Positions 48,682 through 57,891 of a stretch of DNA of 64,000 nucleotides are shown piece after piece. This DNA comes from Gordonia effusa NBRC 100432 (GTDB lineage: Bacteria; Actinomycetota; Actinomycetes; Mycobacteriales; Mycobacteriaceae). The notes under the pieces were generated by a model that saw only the letters and a program-made list of their open reading frames with translations, was not told the DNA's origin and made no database searches. Within the stretch, counting starts at the first letter, position 1. Each line of letters opens with the position of its first letter. The DNA is taken from NCBI RefSeq assembly GCF_000241305.1, contig NZ_BAEH01000132.1:41662-105661 (forward strand). The letters are read 5' to 3'. A program made the translations under genes and the position numbers.

Positions 48682-49899
48682 CTACCCGATCCGAACGCCC
48701 TTGCCCACGGTCACGATCCCGCCCGGACTGACCGCGTAATGCTGCCGATCGTGCTCAAGATTCACACCCAACTGCGCTCCGTCTGCGATCACCACATTCT
48801 TGTCCAAGATCGCGTTACGCACGACGGCACCGGCGCCGATACGCACGCCCGGCATCAGCACACTGCCCTGCACCACGGCACCGTCACCGACGGTGATGTT
48901 GGAACTGAGAACCGAATTGCTCACCGTTGCCGCAGAGACGATCGACCCCGCCCCGACGACGGAATCCTGGGCGAGCCCGCCCCGCACGAATTTGGCCGGC
49001 GGTAGGTTATGCGTCTCGCCGCGGATCGGCCATCGACGGTTGTAGAGATTGAAGACCGGATGGATCGACACCAAATCCATGTGAGCGTCGTAAAACGCGT
49101 CCAAGGTCCCGACGTCGCGCCAGTAACCCTTGTCGCGATCAGTAGCTCCGGGTACCTCGTTGTCCTTGAAGTCGTAGACATTGGCCTCACCGCGCTTGAC
49201 GAAGGCGGGAATGATGTCGCCGCCCATGTCGTGGTCGGAGTCCGGATCGGCGGCGTCGGCCCGGATGGCCTCGATCAACGCTTCGGTGGTGAACACATAA
49301 TTTCCCATCGACGCGAAGGTGGCGTCAGGGTCGTCCGGGGTACCGGGTGGATCGCTCGGCTTCTCCAAGAACTGCGTGATGCGGCCGGTGTCATCGGCGT
49401 CGATGCAACCGAAGGCGAATGCTTCCGACCGCGGCACGCGAATCCCAGCGACAGTCACGCCGGCGCCGGAAGCTATGTGCGCGTTGACCATTTGCGAGGG
49501 ATCCATGCGATAGACGTGGTCGGCGCCGAATACCACGATGTACTCGGGCTCTTCGTCGTACACCAGATTCAGCGACTGAAAGATCGCGTCGGCACTTCCG
49601 GTGTACCAGCGCGGGCCGAGCCTCTGCTGCGCCGGAACCGAGGTGATGTACTCCCCGTGAAAACCCGACGACCACCACGTCTGCGAGATGTGCCGGTCGA
49701 GTGAATGCGATTTGTACTGCGTCAGCACACAAATGCGTTCATAACCGGCGTTGACCAGATTGGAGAGTACGAAGTCGATCAGCCGATACGCACCCCCAAA
49801 TGGCACAGCCGGTTTGGCGCGATCGGCAGTAAGCGGATAGAGCCGCTTGCCTTCGCCGCCGGCCAGAACGATTCCGAGCACATTGGGTCCAGAACTCAC
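48682..49899 (-). CDS. glgC: Glucose-1-phosphate adenylyltransferase
   Basis: A 405-residue ADP-glucose pyrophosphorylase. Seen: [20 protein letters not shown] with [16 protein letters not shown] (substrate and effector site), [21 protein letters not shown] [20 protein letters not shown] near residue 110, and a C-terminal beta-helix from about 290. It supplies ADP-glucose for GlgM, TreS-linked and classical glucan synthesis. GTG 49899 lies 6 bases after TAGGTT. It is divergent from glgA, as Rv1213 is from Rv1212c. Confidence 0.94.
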   Translation of the reverse strand: MSSGPNVLGIVLAGGEGKRLYPLTADRAKPAVPFGGAYRLIDFVLSNLVNAGYERICVLTQYKSHSLDRHISQTWWSSGFHGEYITSVPAQQRLGPRWYTGSADAIFQSLNLVYDEEPEYIVVFGADHVYRMDPSQMVNAHIASGAGVTVAGIRVPRSEAFAFGCIDADDTGRITQFLEKPSDPPGTPDDPDATFASMGNYVFTTEALIEAIRADAADPDSDHDMGGDIIPAFVKRGEANVYDFKDNEVPGATDRDKGYWRDVGTLDAFYDAHMDLVSIHPVFNLYNRRWPIRGETHNLPPAKFVRGGLAQDSVVGAGSIVSAATVSNSVLSSNITVGDGAVVQGSVLMPGVRIGAGAVVRNAILDKNVVIADGAQLGVNLEHDRQHYAVSPGGIVTVGKGVRIG

Positions 49900-49905
49900 C
49901 CGTTC

Positions 49906-49911
49906 AACCTA
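49906..49911 (-). promoter_or_regulatory. Leaderless -10 of glgC
   Basis: TAGGTT on the minus strand, 6 bases before the GTG at 49899. Confidence 0.45.
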
Positions 49912-50017
49912 TCCGGACACCGTCGCACCGGCCACCGCGCGGCCGAAACTGGCGAGTATTTCTTCTCGGCCGGGACACGGCTCGACCAACTGCCGCGCGC
50001 ATCGCGATGCGGGGAGA

Positions 50018-50023
50018 TAGCGT
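50018..50023 (+). promoter_or_regulatory. Leaderless -10 of glgA/glgM
   Basis: TAGCGT lies 6 bases before the ATG at 50030, the same hexamer as at fecB and dapE. Confidence 0.5.
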
Positions 50024-50029
50024 CGTGGT

Positions 50030-51220
50030 ATGACTTTCCCCGCCGACGGCCGCTCGCCGAAAGTCGCAGTACTTACTCGCGAATACCCGCCGGAAGTCTA
50101 TGGCGGGGCGGGCGTTCACGTTACCGAACTGGTCCGTAACCTGCGCGCGCTCACCGATGTCGACGTACACGCGATGGGCGCCCCACGCGACACCGCCTTC
50201 ACCTATCGGCCAGACCCCGCCCTCGCCGACGCCAATACCGCGATAGCCACCTTGTCGGCTGATCTGCGTATGACCTCCGCGCTCGCCAACGCCGACGTTG
50301 TGCATTCGCACACCTGGTACACCGGCCTCGCCGGGCATTTGTCGAGCCTGCTCTATTCCATTCCGCATGTGGTCACCGCGCATTCACTTGAACCCTCCCG
50401 ACCGTGGAAAGCCGAACAACTTGGCGGCGGCTATCAGGTGTCGAGTTGGTCCGAACGCAATGCGATGGAATACGCGGCTGCGGTGATAGCGGTCAGTACC
50501 GGCATGCGCGACGAAGTGTGCACCACCTACCCCCGCATCACACCGGACCGAGTTCACGTGGTGCGCAATGGTATTGACACCACGCAGTGGTACCCCGTCG
50601 ACGATCCGTTCGCGCCCGGGTCGGTGTTGACCGCCCACAGTGTGGACCCGACCCGCCCGATCGTTGCCTTTGTCGGGCGGATCGCCCGGCAGAAGGGGGT
50701 CGCGCATCTGGTCCGCGCCGCCGCTCGGTTTGACCCCGACGTTCAGCTCGTCCTCTGCGCCGGCGCACCGGACACGGCGGAATTGGCCGCCGAGGTCGCC
50801 GCCGAGGTCGCGACACTCAACGCCCAGCGCTCGGGCGTATTTTGGATTCAGGAAATGCTCCCTGGAGCCGGTCTTCGCGAAATACTAAGTGCGGCAACGG
50901 TATTTGTTTGCCCGTCGGTGTACGAGCCGTTAGGCATCGTCAATCTCGAAGCGATGGCATGTGGCACCGCCGTCGTCGCTTCAGCTGTCGGCGGTATCCC
51001 GGAGGTCGTCGACGACGGCGTGACCGGGACGTTGGTGCCTTACGACCGAGCCGATCCCACAGGTTTTGAAGTCGCCTTCGCCGATGCGGTCAACGCGGTG
51101 GTTGCGTCACCGACGCGGGCAGCGGCGATGGGTGAGCGCGGCCGGATCCGGGCGCGTGACGAATTTTCCTGGGAGAGGATCGCGGAACAGACACTCGACG
51201 TCTATCGAGCTGTGCTGTAA
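50030..51220 (+). CDS. glgM: Glycosyltransferase GlgA/GlgM (alpha-maltose-1-phosphate synthase type)
   Basis: A 396-residue GT4-type glycosyltransferase. Seen: VAVLTREYPPEVYGGAGVHV at the N-terminus, ADVVHSHTWYTGLAGHLSSL near residue 88, IVAFVGRIARQKGVAHLVRA near 210, and VFVCPSVYEPLGIVNLEAMA near 290 carrying the ExxxxxxxE pair. The mycobacterial orthologue Rv1212c condenses ADP-glucose with glucose-1-P to maltose-1-P. Its partner glgC is divergent next to it. Confidence 0.92.
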   Translation: MTFPADGRSPKVAVLTREYPPEVYGGAGVHVTELVRNLRALTDVDVHAMGAPRDTAFTYRPDPALADANTAIATLSADLRMTSALANADVVHSHTWYTGLAGHLSSLLYSIPHVVTAHSLEPSRPWKAEQLGGGYQVSSWSERNAMEYAAAVIAVSTGMRDEVCTTYPRITPDRVHVVRNGIDTTQWYPVDDPFAPGSVLTAHSVDPTRPIVAFVGRIARQKGVAHLVRAAARFDPDVQLVLCAGAPDTAELAAEVAAEVATLNAQRSGVFWIQEMLPGAGLREILSAATVFVCPSVYEPLGIVNLEAMACGTAVVASAVGGIPEVVDDGVTGTLVPYDRADPTGFEVAFADAVNAVVASPTRAAAMGERGRIRARDEFSWERIAEQTLDVYRAVL

Positions 51221-51226
51221 CACCAT

Positions 51227-52114
51227 TCATCGTCGACGCAAGGTTGTCACTCGCACGGCGACGGTCACCGATACGCTCGACTCGGCCGCGAATACGCCTG
51301 CACGCGAAGTAATCTCGTCGATGGAGGTATGAAAAGCACTGGGCCCCATGGCGACCAGGTCGGCAATCTGCCCCGACGAGACTTGCGCCCGGTACCGCAC
51401 GACCTCCGAGGACACCTCACTGAACTGCTCCGCGGTCGCGGACAGCAGTCCGTCGTACTTATCCTCGCCAACGCGCAACATACCCATCGGCTCGATCAAT
51501 TCCCGCAGGTGCGCCGGCTCCGGCGCCACGACGACGAGGTGCCCTCCATCGCGCAGCACCCTCGCGAAATCCGCCACATTGCGGGGCGCGAAGACCGAGA
51601 GGATTGTCCGCACCGATAGATCAGCCACCGGCAGCCGCGACCAGGCATCGGCGACGACCCCGGCAAGGCGGGGATGCGCGCGTGCCGTCGAGCGGGCACA
51701 GGCCTTGGACAGATCGATTCCAATCCCGGCTGCCGACGGTAGCCGGTCCAAACAGGCCGCGGTGTATTGCCCGGTCCCCGACCCGACATCGAGCAGCATC
51801 GGTGCCGGTTCGCCAGCACCGATAGAAATATGTGCGACCTGGTCGGCGACGCTGCTGCGCAATCGCGCGAACGGACCGTCGTCGCTCAGGACTCTCGACC
51901 GAGCTGCAACCATGTCAGCTGTATCGGACACCAGGCCGCGTTGCGCTCCGGTCAATAGCGCGACATACCCCTGCCGCGCGACGTCGAAGCGATGACCACG
52001 TGGACAACCCAACACACCCGGCGAGCCATCGTCGCGGACTGCTACGACGGTCAGTTCCCCCGTACATACCGGGCAGGTCAGCGATCGAGTGACCCGCGTG
52101 AGCGGATCAGTCAG
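51227..52114 (-). CDS. rlmA: 23S rRNA (guanine-N1)-methyltransferase, RlmA family
   Basis: A methyltransferase of the RlmA/TlrB family that modifies a loop guanine of 23S rRNA. The zinc finger is CPVC then, 20 residues on, LGCPRGHRFDVARQGYVALL; the SAM site is PMLLDVGSGTGQYTAACLDR. The only standard start is GTG 52015, which would remove CPVC. The frame is open upstream, and CTG 52114 overlaps the stop of the preceding gene (CTGA), with a second CTG at 52081. I therefore place the start at CTG 52114 (295 residues), with the exact codon uncertain. Confidence 0.8.
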   Translation of the reverse strand: MTDPLTRVTRSLTCPVCTGELTVVAVRDDGSPGVLGCPRGHRFDVARQGYVALLTGAQRGLVSDTADMVAARSRVLSDDGPFARLRSSVADQVAHISIGAGEPAPMLLDVGSGTGQYTAACLDRLPSAAGIGIDLSKACARSTARAHPRLAGVVADAWSRLPVADLSVRTILSVFAPRNVADFARVLRDGGHLVVVAPEPAHLRELIEPMGMLRVGEDKYDGLLSATAEQFSEVSSEVVRYRAQVSSGQIADLVAMGPSAFHTSIDEITSRAGVFAAESSVSVTVAVRVTTLRRR

Positions 52115-52278
52115 CCGGTAACTCCACGCAGCTCTTCACCGAGGGCCGCTGCCTCGTCGGGAGTCAGCTCAACCACCAGGCGCCCGCCTCCCTCGATGGG
52201 GATTCGGACGACGATGCCGCGTCCTTCCTTGGCCGCTTCCATCGGGCCGTCACCGGTACGTGGCTTCATCGCCGCCAT
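52111..52278 (-). CDS. DUF3117 protein (Rv1211-like)
   Basis: A 55-residue protein almost identical across actinobacteria: MAAMKPRTGDGPMEAAKEGR followed by GIVVRIPIEGGGRLVVELTP and DEAAALGEEL. GGAGGGAG lies 7 bases before the ATG at 52278. The function is unknown. Its stop overlaps a CTG that may start rlmA. Confidence 0.88.
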   Translation of the reverse strand: MAAMKPRTGDGPMEAAKEGRGIVVRIPIEGGGRLVVELTPDEAAALGEELRGVTG

Positions 52279-52380
52279 TGCCGAACTCCCTCCTCTGACC
52301 GCGATGGGGGCGGCCATGTGATCTTCGGTAGTGTCCCGCAGGCAAAACCCGCAGGACACCACATCAATCATACTCGGTAG

Positions 52381-52725
52381 TCAGTTCCGGTCGTCGTTGG
52401 CCTGCGCCGACGCCTGACCGGCCGCGCCGTCGGCTGCCTCGCGTGCCTGAAGTGTCTGAGTGAGACTGCGTAGCTCGTCGAGTTCGCGAGCCAGCTTCTC
52501 CAACGTCCAATCCACGTCCGACTGGCGGTATCCACGCGCGACCAGCCGAAAACGCACCGCGCGGACATCATCGCCGGTAATACCCTCGCGAGGCAGACGG
52601 GTAAGCGTCGTACCCGGTTCCAGCGGCGGCAGATCTTCGGCGCGACCGAACACGAACCACACCACCACGAACAGCACCGACACCACGACCGCCATGATGA
52701 GCAGGTACAACAGGAGCGTCGTCAT
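52381..52725 (-). CDS. DivIVA-like single-pass membrane protein (Rv1209-like)
   Basis: A 114-residue protein. An N-terminal membrane helix (about 4-26, LLYLLIMAVVVSVLFVVVWF) is followed by a DivIVA-domain segment: GDDVRAVRFRLVARGYRQSD then VDWTLEKLARELDELRS, with a coiled-coil-like region. Its role is unknown; the DivIVA-like part suggests a link to membrane or cell-wall machinery. It lies 5 bases after gpgS begins, in the folP2-gpgS operon. tagA, which follows Rv1209 in M. tuberculosis, is absent. Confidence 0.83.
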   Translation of the reverse strand: MTTLLLYLLIMAVVVSVLFVVVWFVFGRAEDLPPLEPGTTLTRLPREGITGDDVRAVRFRLVARGYRQSDVDWTLEKLARELDELRSLTQTLQAREAADGAAGQASAQANDDRN

Positions 52726-52730
52726 GGCTT

Positions 52731-53711
52731 CTATCGTGTCATGCGAGTCGACTCGCGACGGGAACGACCGGCCGACGTCGGCATCACGGTTGCCATCGGC
52801 GGTCGATCAGCGAGGTTGACCTCGGTATCGGATCGTACGAACTGCGGAATACCTTCCAGCTGCGCCGAAGCTGCGGATTCGTCGCCGTCGATCTCCACGA
52901 ACTGCGTCAGGGCAGCCCCCGAATCCCTCACCCCACATCGACCCAGCAGCACCCCGACGATCTGTCGACTCATAACACCCAACTCGGTAAGTTTGCGGTT
53001 GCGATGTTTGCGCACACCCAGATTGACCTGAGCGATCGCGTCGATGCCGCAGCGGTCGTATGCGTCGATGAGTAGACCGATCTCGACGCCGTAACCGGGA
53101 GCGAAGGCCACCGAACTCAGCAATTCGCGGGTGCCCCCGTATTCCCCGCCGAGTGGTTGGATGATGGCGCCCAGCTCCGGCTTGAGCGACGAAAGAAGCG
53201 GTCGTGCAACGAGTTCGGTGACCCGGCCACCGCCACCTTCGTCACGGTTCTCGCCGATCCGCAAGGGTCGGCGGTAGTACGCCTTCACCAGTTGGACCGC
53301 GCGATCGTTCAGGAGCGGACCGAGCAGCCTTGGTACGAACATCGGATCGGGATCGATGAGGTCGGAGTCGATGAAAACGATGAGGTCACCGGTGGTCGCG
53401 GCAATCGATCGCCACAGCACCTCACCCTTGCCGGGCACTGGGGCGACCGACGGCACCGCTTCTTCTCGCGTCACCACCCGGGCGCCAGCGGCGGTTGCCC
53501 GTTGCGCGGTCGCATCGGTGGAGCCCGAATCCATCACCACCAGCTCGTCGACGAGACCGCCTAACAGCGGTCGGATGGACGACACCACATCCCCGACGGT
53601 GGCTTCCTCGTTGAGTGCGGGCAGAACCACCGAAACGGTCCGCCCATCCTTGGCGGCCACCAGAGCGTCGATCTGTGCCCAATCGATGACCCGCGGTCGG
53701 GTATCACTCAC
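52731..53711 (-). CDS. gpgS: Glucosyl-3-phosphoglycerate synthase
   Basis: A 326-residue GT81 glycosyltransferase that joins glucose to 3-phosphoglycerate, the first step of methylglucose lipopolysaccharide synthesis. Seen: TVSVVLPALNEEATVGDVVS, LVDELVVMDSGSTDATAQRA and LIVFIDSDLIDPDPMFVPRL with the DSD metal site. GTG 53711 overlaps the folP2 stop (GTGA). Order folP2-gpgS matches Rv1207-Rv1208. Confidence 0.92.
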   Translation of the reverse strand: MSDTRPRVIDWAQIDALVAAKDGRTVSVVLPALNEEATVGDVVSSIRPLLGGLVDELVVMDSGSTDATAQRATAAGARVVTREEAVPSVAPVPGKGEVLWRSIAATTGDLIVFIDSDLIDPDPMFVPRLLGPLLNDRAVQLVKAYYRRPLRIGENRDEGGGGRVTELVARPLLSSLKPELGAIIQPLGGEYGGTRELLSSVAFAPGYGVEIGLLIDAYDRCGIDAIAQVNLGVRKHRNRKLTELGVMSRQIVGVLLGRCGVRDSGAALTQFVEIDGDESAASAQLEGIPQFVRSDTEVNLADRPPMATVMPTSAGRSRRESTRMTR

Positions 53712-54583
53712 GCGAGCCCCCGCACCGTGCGGACCGGCGACCGCTGCCCGGAGATGGCCGCGACCATGTCGACCACACGCCGCGTCTGCGCAACTTCGTG
53801 AACCCGGAACACCCGGGCACCATGTTCGGCGGCCAATGCGGTCGCCGCGAGTGAGCCTTCTACCCGTTCACGCAAGTCGACGCCCAGCGTCTCCCCCACA
53901 AAGTCCTTGTTGCTCAACGCCATAAGTACGGGCCGGCCGGTAGCGACGAGCGCGTCGACATGTCGCAACAGCGCCAATCCGTGATGCGTGTTCTTACCGA
54001 AGTCATGCGTCGGGTCGATGAGAATCGAGTCCGCGGGTACACCGGCTTCTTCGGCGCGGTCGGCGGCAGCTGCGAGTTCGGCGACCACCTCACCCACGAC
54101 GTCGGGATAGCGAACGCGATGCGGGCGCGTACGCGGTATCGCACCGCCGGTGTGGGAACAGACGATCCCAACCTGGTGTGCCGCCGCCACTTTCACCAAG
54201 TCCGGATCGGCGCCCGCCCACGTGTCGTTGATCAGATCAGCGCCCGCCGCACATGCCGCGTCGGCGACCTCGGCGCGCCAGGTATCGACGCTGATCAACA
54301 GGTCCGGGAAGGTCTGCCGGACCCACCCGACGAACGGCACGACGCGGGCGGCTTCGGCCGCCGCGTCGACGTCGACTCCCGGCCCGGCCTTCACTCCCCC
54401 GATGTCGACGATGTCGGCGCCGTCCGACACCACCTCGGTGACGCGGGCCTGCGCCGCCTCGTCAGCAAAACTCGCCCCGGCGTCATAGAAGGAATCCGGC
54501 GTCCGATTGACGATCGCCATCACCAGTGCCCGATCCGATGCCACCGGCCGACCGCATAGGGTCCGCGTCGTCGAACTCGTCAT
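53708..54583 (-). CDS. folP2: Dihydropteroate synthase-like protein FolP2
   Basis: A 291-residue TIM-barrel protein. Seen: VMAIVNRTPDSFYDAGASFA, GADIVDIGGVKAGPGVDVDA, LISVDTWRAEVADAACAAGA and DSILIDPTHDFGKNTHHGLA. The classical pterin-binding motif is altered (no standard NVTPDSFSDGG), and the mycobacterial FolP2 paralogue lacks measurable dihydropteroate synthase activity, so it may not make folate. TACCCT lies 7 bases before the ATG. Confidence 0.88.
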   Translation of the reverse strand: MTSSTTRTLCGRPVASDRALVMAIVNRTPDSFYDAGASFADEAAQARVTEVVSDGADIVDIGGVKAGPGVDVDAAAEAARVVPFVGWVRQTFPDLLISVDTWRAEVADAACAAGADLINDTWAGADPDLVKVAAAHQVGIVCSHTGGAIPRTRPHRVRYPDVVGEVVAELAAAADRAEEAGVPADSILIDPTHDFGKNTHHGLALLRHVDALVATGRPVLMALSNKDFVGETLGVDLRERVEGSLAATALAAEHGARVFRVHEVAQTRRVVDMVAAISGQRSPVRTVRGLA

Positions 54584-54590
54584 AGGCCCG

Positions 54591-54596
54591 AGGGTA
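54591..54596 (-). promoter_or_regulatory. Leaderless -10 of folP2-gpgS
   Basis: TACCCT on the minus strand, 7 bases before the ATG at 54583. Confidence 0.45.
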
Positions 54597-54637
54597 ATGG
54601 AAGCATTCGACGAGTCGACGATCGCGCCGCGGCCGTA

Positions 54638-56419
54638 CTACCCGCGCGGGGCGCGGGCGTTGGCGACGTCGACGGCGTAGTCGTCGTAGATCTTGACGTA
54701 ACCGTCGTTGCGGCCGGCCAATACGTACACCACGTCATCCCCGGTACCCGAATAGCCCTCGTCGCGAAGTTCGACCTTGCGGCTCTTGAACGTCGAGGTG
54801 GCCTCAAGTTCGTCGACGAGTCGAATGAACAGCGGCAACGCGTACGACGGCAGCGTCTTGTACAGGTGCTCGGCAACGCCGGCCGGATCAAATTCCGCGC
54901 CATCGCGCAGCTTGACCGCCGCCATCCCCGCCTTGCCGTCGGAATCAGGAATCGCGACACCGTATACGACGGACTGTTCCACGCAGTCATGCCCGTCCAC
55001 AGCGCCCTCGACCTCGGTGGTCGCGACATTCTCGCCCTTCCAGCGGAAAGTGTCGCCGAGACGATCGACGAAGGCGATATGTTTGAAACCCTGCTCGCGC
55101 ACGAGATCACCGGAGTTGAACCACGAGTCGCCGTCGGCGAACGCGTCCCGGATGATCTTCTTCTCGGTGGCCGCCGGATCGGTGTATCCGTCGACCGGAA
55201 CCCGATCACTGATCTCTGCGATCAGCAAACCCGGTGTGCCCTTGGGGCTTTCGAGCAAACGACCCGACGAGTTGCGCTTGGGTTCACCGGTCTCGTCGTC
55301 GTATTGCACGACCTTGTAGGGCAGTGGGCAAAAGCCAGCGGTGCGCTTGACACCAAACGCGTTGACGAAGGCGAGATTCAGCTCACTGGCGCCGTAGAAC
55401 TCGACGATGCGCTCGATGCCGAACCGCTCGGAGAACTCATCCCAGATCTCCGGTCGCATTCCGTTGCCGACGATCAGCCGTACCGAATGCATGCGGTCGA
55501 CTCGCTTGGCCGGCTGCGCGAGCAGGTAGCGGCACAGTTCGCCGATGTAACAAAAAGCGGTGGCGCGGTTGAGGATTACGTCATCCCAGAATTTCGACGC
55601 CGAGAACTGTTTGCCGATGGCGATACACGCACCCGAGGCCAGCACCGACGACAACGACACCGACAGCGCGTTGTTGTGATAGAGCGGCAGTGGGACATAA
55701 AGGGTGTCGCTGTGCCGCAGACGCACCGCCATCCCACCGATACCCGCCATGCTGGCCAGCCAGCGATTGTGGCTCATCACGCTCGCTTTGGGCAATCCCG
55801 TTGTGCCCGAGGTGAAAATGTAGAACGCTTTGGTCGATGCTGGCAGAGTTTCGGTGATCGCGGGGTTGACCTCGGGCCGTCCCTGCGATGCCTCGTTGAA
55901 CGCATCGAAGTCGAAAACATGTTCCGGCAGAATAGATTTGGGGATCGAGTCCTTCGCCTCGGCGGTTTCCGGGTCCCACACCAGCACCTTCGCCCCGAGC
56001 AACGACATGCTGTGCTCGATCACTTTGCCGCGCTGGTTGTAGTTGAGCATCCCGGCTACCGCGCCTAGCTTCACCGAAGCCAGCATCAGAAGCAGACTCG
56101 TTGTCGAGTTCTTCGCGAGAATCGCAACAACATCGCCCTCACCGACGCCAAGACCACTGAGCGTCGATGCGTAGCGATTGACGGTTCGGTTGGCCTGGCC
56201 GTATGTGATCGACGTGCCTTCGAAGCGCACGAACGGGCGGTCGGGATGGGCAGCCGCTAGTTTCTGAAAGACCAGGCCGATAGTCCGTTTGGCATCGGCT
56301 GGACGATGGATCAGACCGGGCGCGTGGCGCAGAATCAGCGGCACCGAGGGTGCCATGTCGACTAGACCTTTGGCGATGTCGGCGAAGCCGACCTTGTTAG
56401 CTGACGCAGTGGTGGTCAA
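54638..56419 (-). CDS. fadD6: Long-chain acyl-CoA synthetase FadD6
   Basis: A 593-residue AMP-binding enzyme that activates long fatty acids to acyl-CoA. Seen: AFYIFTSGTTGLPKASVMSH (P-loop), RIVEFYGASELNLAFVNAFG and FVDRLGDTFRWKGENVATTE, ending with the catalytic Lys region. TTG 56419 follows GGAG by 6 bases; other nearby start codons lack a site. It lies between folP2 and the LOG genes, as does Rv1206. A VLACS/FATP-like subtype fits the sequence. Confidence 0.91.
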   Translation of the reverse strand: MTTTASANKVGFADIAKGLVDMAPSVPLILRHAPGLIHRPADAKRTIGLVFQKLAAAHPDRPFVRFEGTSITYGQANRTVNRYASTLSGLGVGEGDVVAILAKNSTTSLLLMLASVKLGAVAGMLNYNQRGKVIEHSMSLLGAKVLVWDPETAEAKDSIPKSILPEHVFDFDAFNEASQGRPEVNPAITETLPASTKAFYIFTSGTTGLPKASVMSHNRWLASMAGIGGMAVRLRHSDTLYVPLPLYHNNALSVSLSSVLASGACIAIGKQFSASKFWDDVILNRATAFCYIGELCRYLLAQPAKRVDRMHSVRLIVGNGMRPEIWDEFSERFGIERIVEFYGASELNLAFVNAFGVKRTAGFCPLPYKVVQYDDETGEPKRNSSGRLLESPKGTPGLLIAEISDRVPVDGYTDPAATEKKIIRDAFADGDSWFNSGDLVREQGFKHIAFVDRLGDTFRWKGENVATTEVEGAVDGHDCVEQSVVYGVAIPDSDGKAGMAAVKLRDGAEFDPAGVAEHLYKTLPSYALPLFIRLVDELEATSTFKSRKVELRDEGYSGTGDDVVYVLAGRNDGYVKIYDDYAVDVANARAPRG

Positions 56420-56467
56420 TGGTTGCTCCGTACGTGTCTACAGGTGGACGCGATGATGTGGGCAATC

Positions 56468-57004
56468 TTACCGAGCAGTAGCAAGTGTGATCGCGTCGGT
56501 CACGGTTTTCGCGATGAGCAGGCGATTCAGCGCACGTTCCTGGACAAAGCCCCGTCGGCGCAAGTTCTCCAGCCAGTCGAGTAGTGGGGCGTAGAAGTCG
56601 TCGACGTCGAGCAGCACCACCGGTTTGTCGTGCATCCCGAGATAACCCCCGGTCCACGTCTCGAACAGTTCCTCGAGGGTGCCGATACCGCCGGGCAGGG
56701 TGATGAATCCATCGGCCCGATCATCCATCATCGCCTTGCGCTGGCGCATGGTGTCGGTAATGACGAGTTCGTCGGCCGCGGTGTCAGCCACCTCTCGATC
56801 CACCAGCGCCTGCGGAATGATGCCGATGGTCCGCCCGCCCGCCGCGCGGGTCGCGCGGGCTACCGCTCCCATCATGGAGACATTGCCGCCGCCGGAAACA
56901 AGTGAGTGCCCAGCGTCGCCGAGGGCGGTACCTAATTCGCCGGCGAGAGTCAGATACTGCTCGTCAACCGGGCCGGACGCACAGTAGACACAGATCGCGC
57001 TCAC
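56468..57004 (-). CDS. LOG-family phosphoribohydrolase (Rv1205-like)
   Basis: A 178-residue LOG protein of the TIGR00730 family, which releases free cytokinins or nucleobases from nucleoside 5'-monophosphates. Seen: AICVYCASGPVDEQYLTLAG, LVSGGGNVSMMGAVARATRA and FITLPGGIGTLEELFETWTG (the PGGxGTxxE motif). GTG 57004 overlaps the stop of the larger LOG gene by GTGA. The longer in-frame ORF upstream is the shadow of that neighbour. Confidence 0.9.
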   Translation of the reverse strand: MSAICVYCASGPVDEQYLTLAGELGTALGDAGHSLVSGGGNVSMMGAVARATRAAGGRTIGIIPQALVDREVADTAADELVITDTMRQRKAMMDDRADGFITLPGGIGTLEELFETWTGGYLGMHDKPVVLLDVDDFYAPLLDWLENLRRRGFVQERALNRLLIAKTVTDAITLATAR

Positions 57005-57816
57005 TGCTGCGCAGCCTGTCGATCCAACTCCCGGCGAGTGCTCGCTATCGCCTCTACTACCTGCTCGGGTGTATCCACCACGTGCAGCAGGTCGACGTCG
57101 TCGGCGCCGATCATTTTCTCGGCAACCAGAACGTTCTTGATCCACTCGAGCAGACCCGACCAAAACTCTTGTCCGACAAGCACAATCGGGAATCGGGTGA
57201 TCTTGTTGGTCTGTACCAGCGTCAGTGCCTCGAAGAGTTCGTCGAGAGTGCCGAATCCGCCAGGCAGGCAGACGAACCCCTGCGCGTATTTGACGAACAT
57301 GGTCTTGCGCGCGAAGAAGTAACGAAAATTCAGGCCGACGTCGACCCACTCGTTGAGCCGCTGCTCGAAGGGCAACTCGATGCCGAGTCCGATCGACTGC
57401 GCGCCGGCCTGGTAGGCGCCCTTGTTAGCCGACTCCATCGCGCCCGGGCCGCCACCGGTGATTACCGAGAATCCGGCCCGGCCCAATGCTTCGCCCACAT
57501 CGACGCCTAGTTGGTAGAGCTCGGTTCCCGGCTGGATGCGGGCCGAACCGAATACGGTGACTGCTTCCCCGATGTCGCGTAGAGCATCGAACCCGGCCAC
57601 GAACTCGGACTGGATACGCAGTACTCGCCACGGGTCCTTCTGTGCGCGCTGTGCCCTCGCCTCGGCGGTGCGCTGGCTGGCGTCGAGTAGCCGACGATCG
57701 GTGGTCATGGCCAGTTGGTCGGCGGTACGGCGCACCCGCATCGGGCCGACATAGCAGCCTTCGTCAGGAGAGGGTCCGTCGATCGCTTCTGAATCGGGCG
57801 ATTGTCCAATGGTCAT
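57001..57816 (-). CDS. Second LOG/TIGR00730-family protein
   Basis: A 271-residue relative of LOG with an N-terminal extension of about 85 residues (DGPSPDEGCYVGPMRVRRTA onward). Core: AVTVFGSARIQPGTELYQLG, SVITGGGPGAMESANKGAYQ and GFVCLPGGFGTLDELFEALT. The PGGxGTxxE motif is intact. ATG 57816 lies 7 bases after TACGCT. It forms a two-gene operon with the smaller LOG protein. Confidence 0.88.
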   Translation of the reverse strand: MTIGQSPDSEAIDGPSPDEGCYVGPMRVRRTADQLAMTTDRRLLDASQRTAEARAQRAQKDPWRVLRIQSEFVAGFDALRDIGEAVTVFGSARIQPGTELYQLGVDVGEALGRAGFSVITGGGPGAMESANKGAYQAGAQSIGLGIELPFEQRLNEWVDVGLNFRYFFARKTMFVKYAQGFVCLPGGFGTLDELFEALTLVQTNKITRFPIVLVGQEFWSGLLEWIKNVLVAEKMIGADDVDLLHVVDTPEQVVEAIASTRRELDRQAAQQ

Positions 57817-57823
57817 GGCCGTC

Positions 57824-57829
57824 AGCGTA
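57824..57829 (-). promoter_or_regulatory. Leaderless -10 of the LOG gene pair
   Basis: TACGCT on the minus strand, 7 bases before the ATG at 57816. Confidence 0.45.
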
Positions 57830-57891
57830 GTCGCGGTCCGGCTACCCCTGACATCGGCCACGCCGCGTCTGCGACCCCGGCGTGACGGGAG

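Noticed and set aside
51227..52015. rlmA beginning at GTG 52015
   Set aside because: It would remove the conserved CPVC zinc ligands that are encoded in the same frame upstream.
54866..56068. 400-codon open frame antisense to fadD6
   Set aside because: Shadow of fadD6; the sense frame has full AMP-binding motifs.
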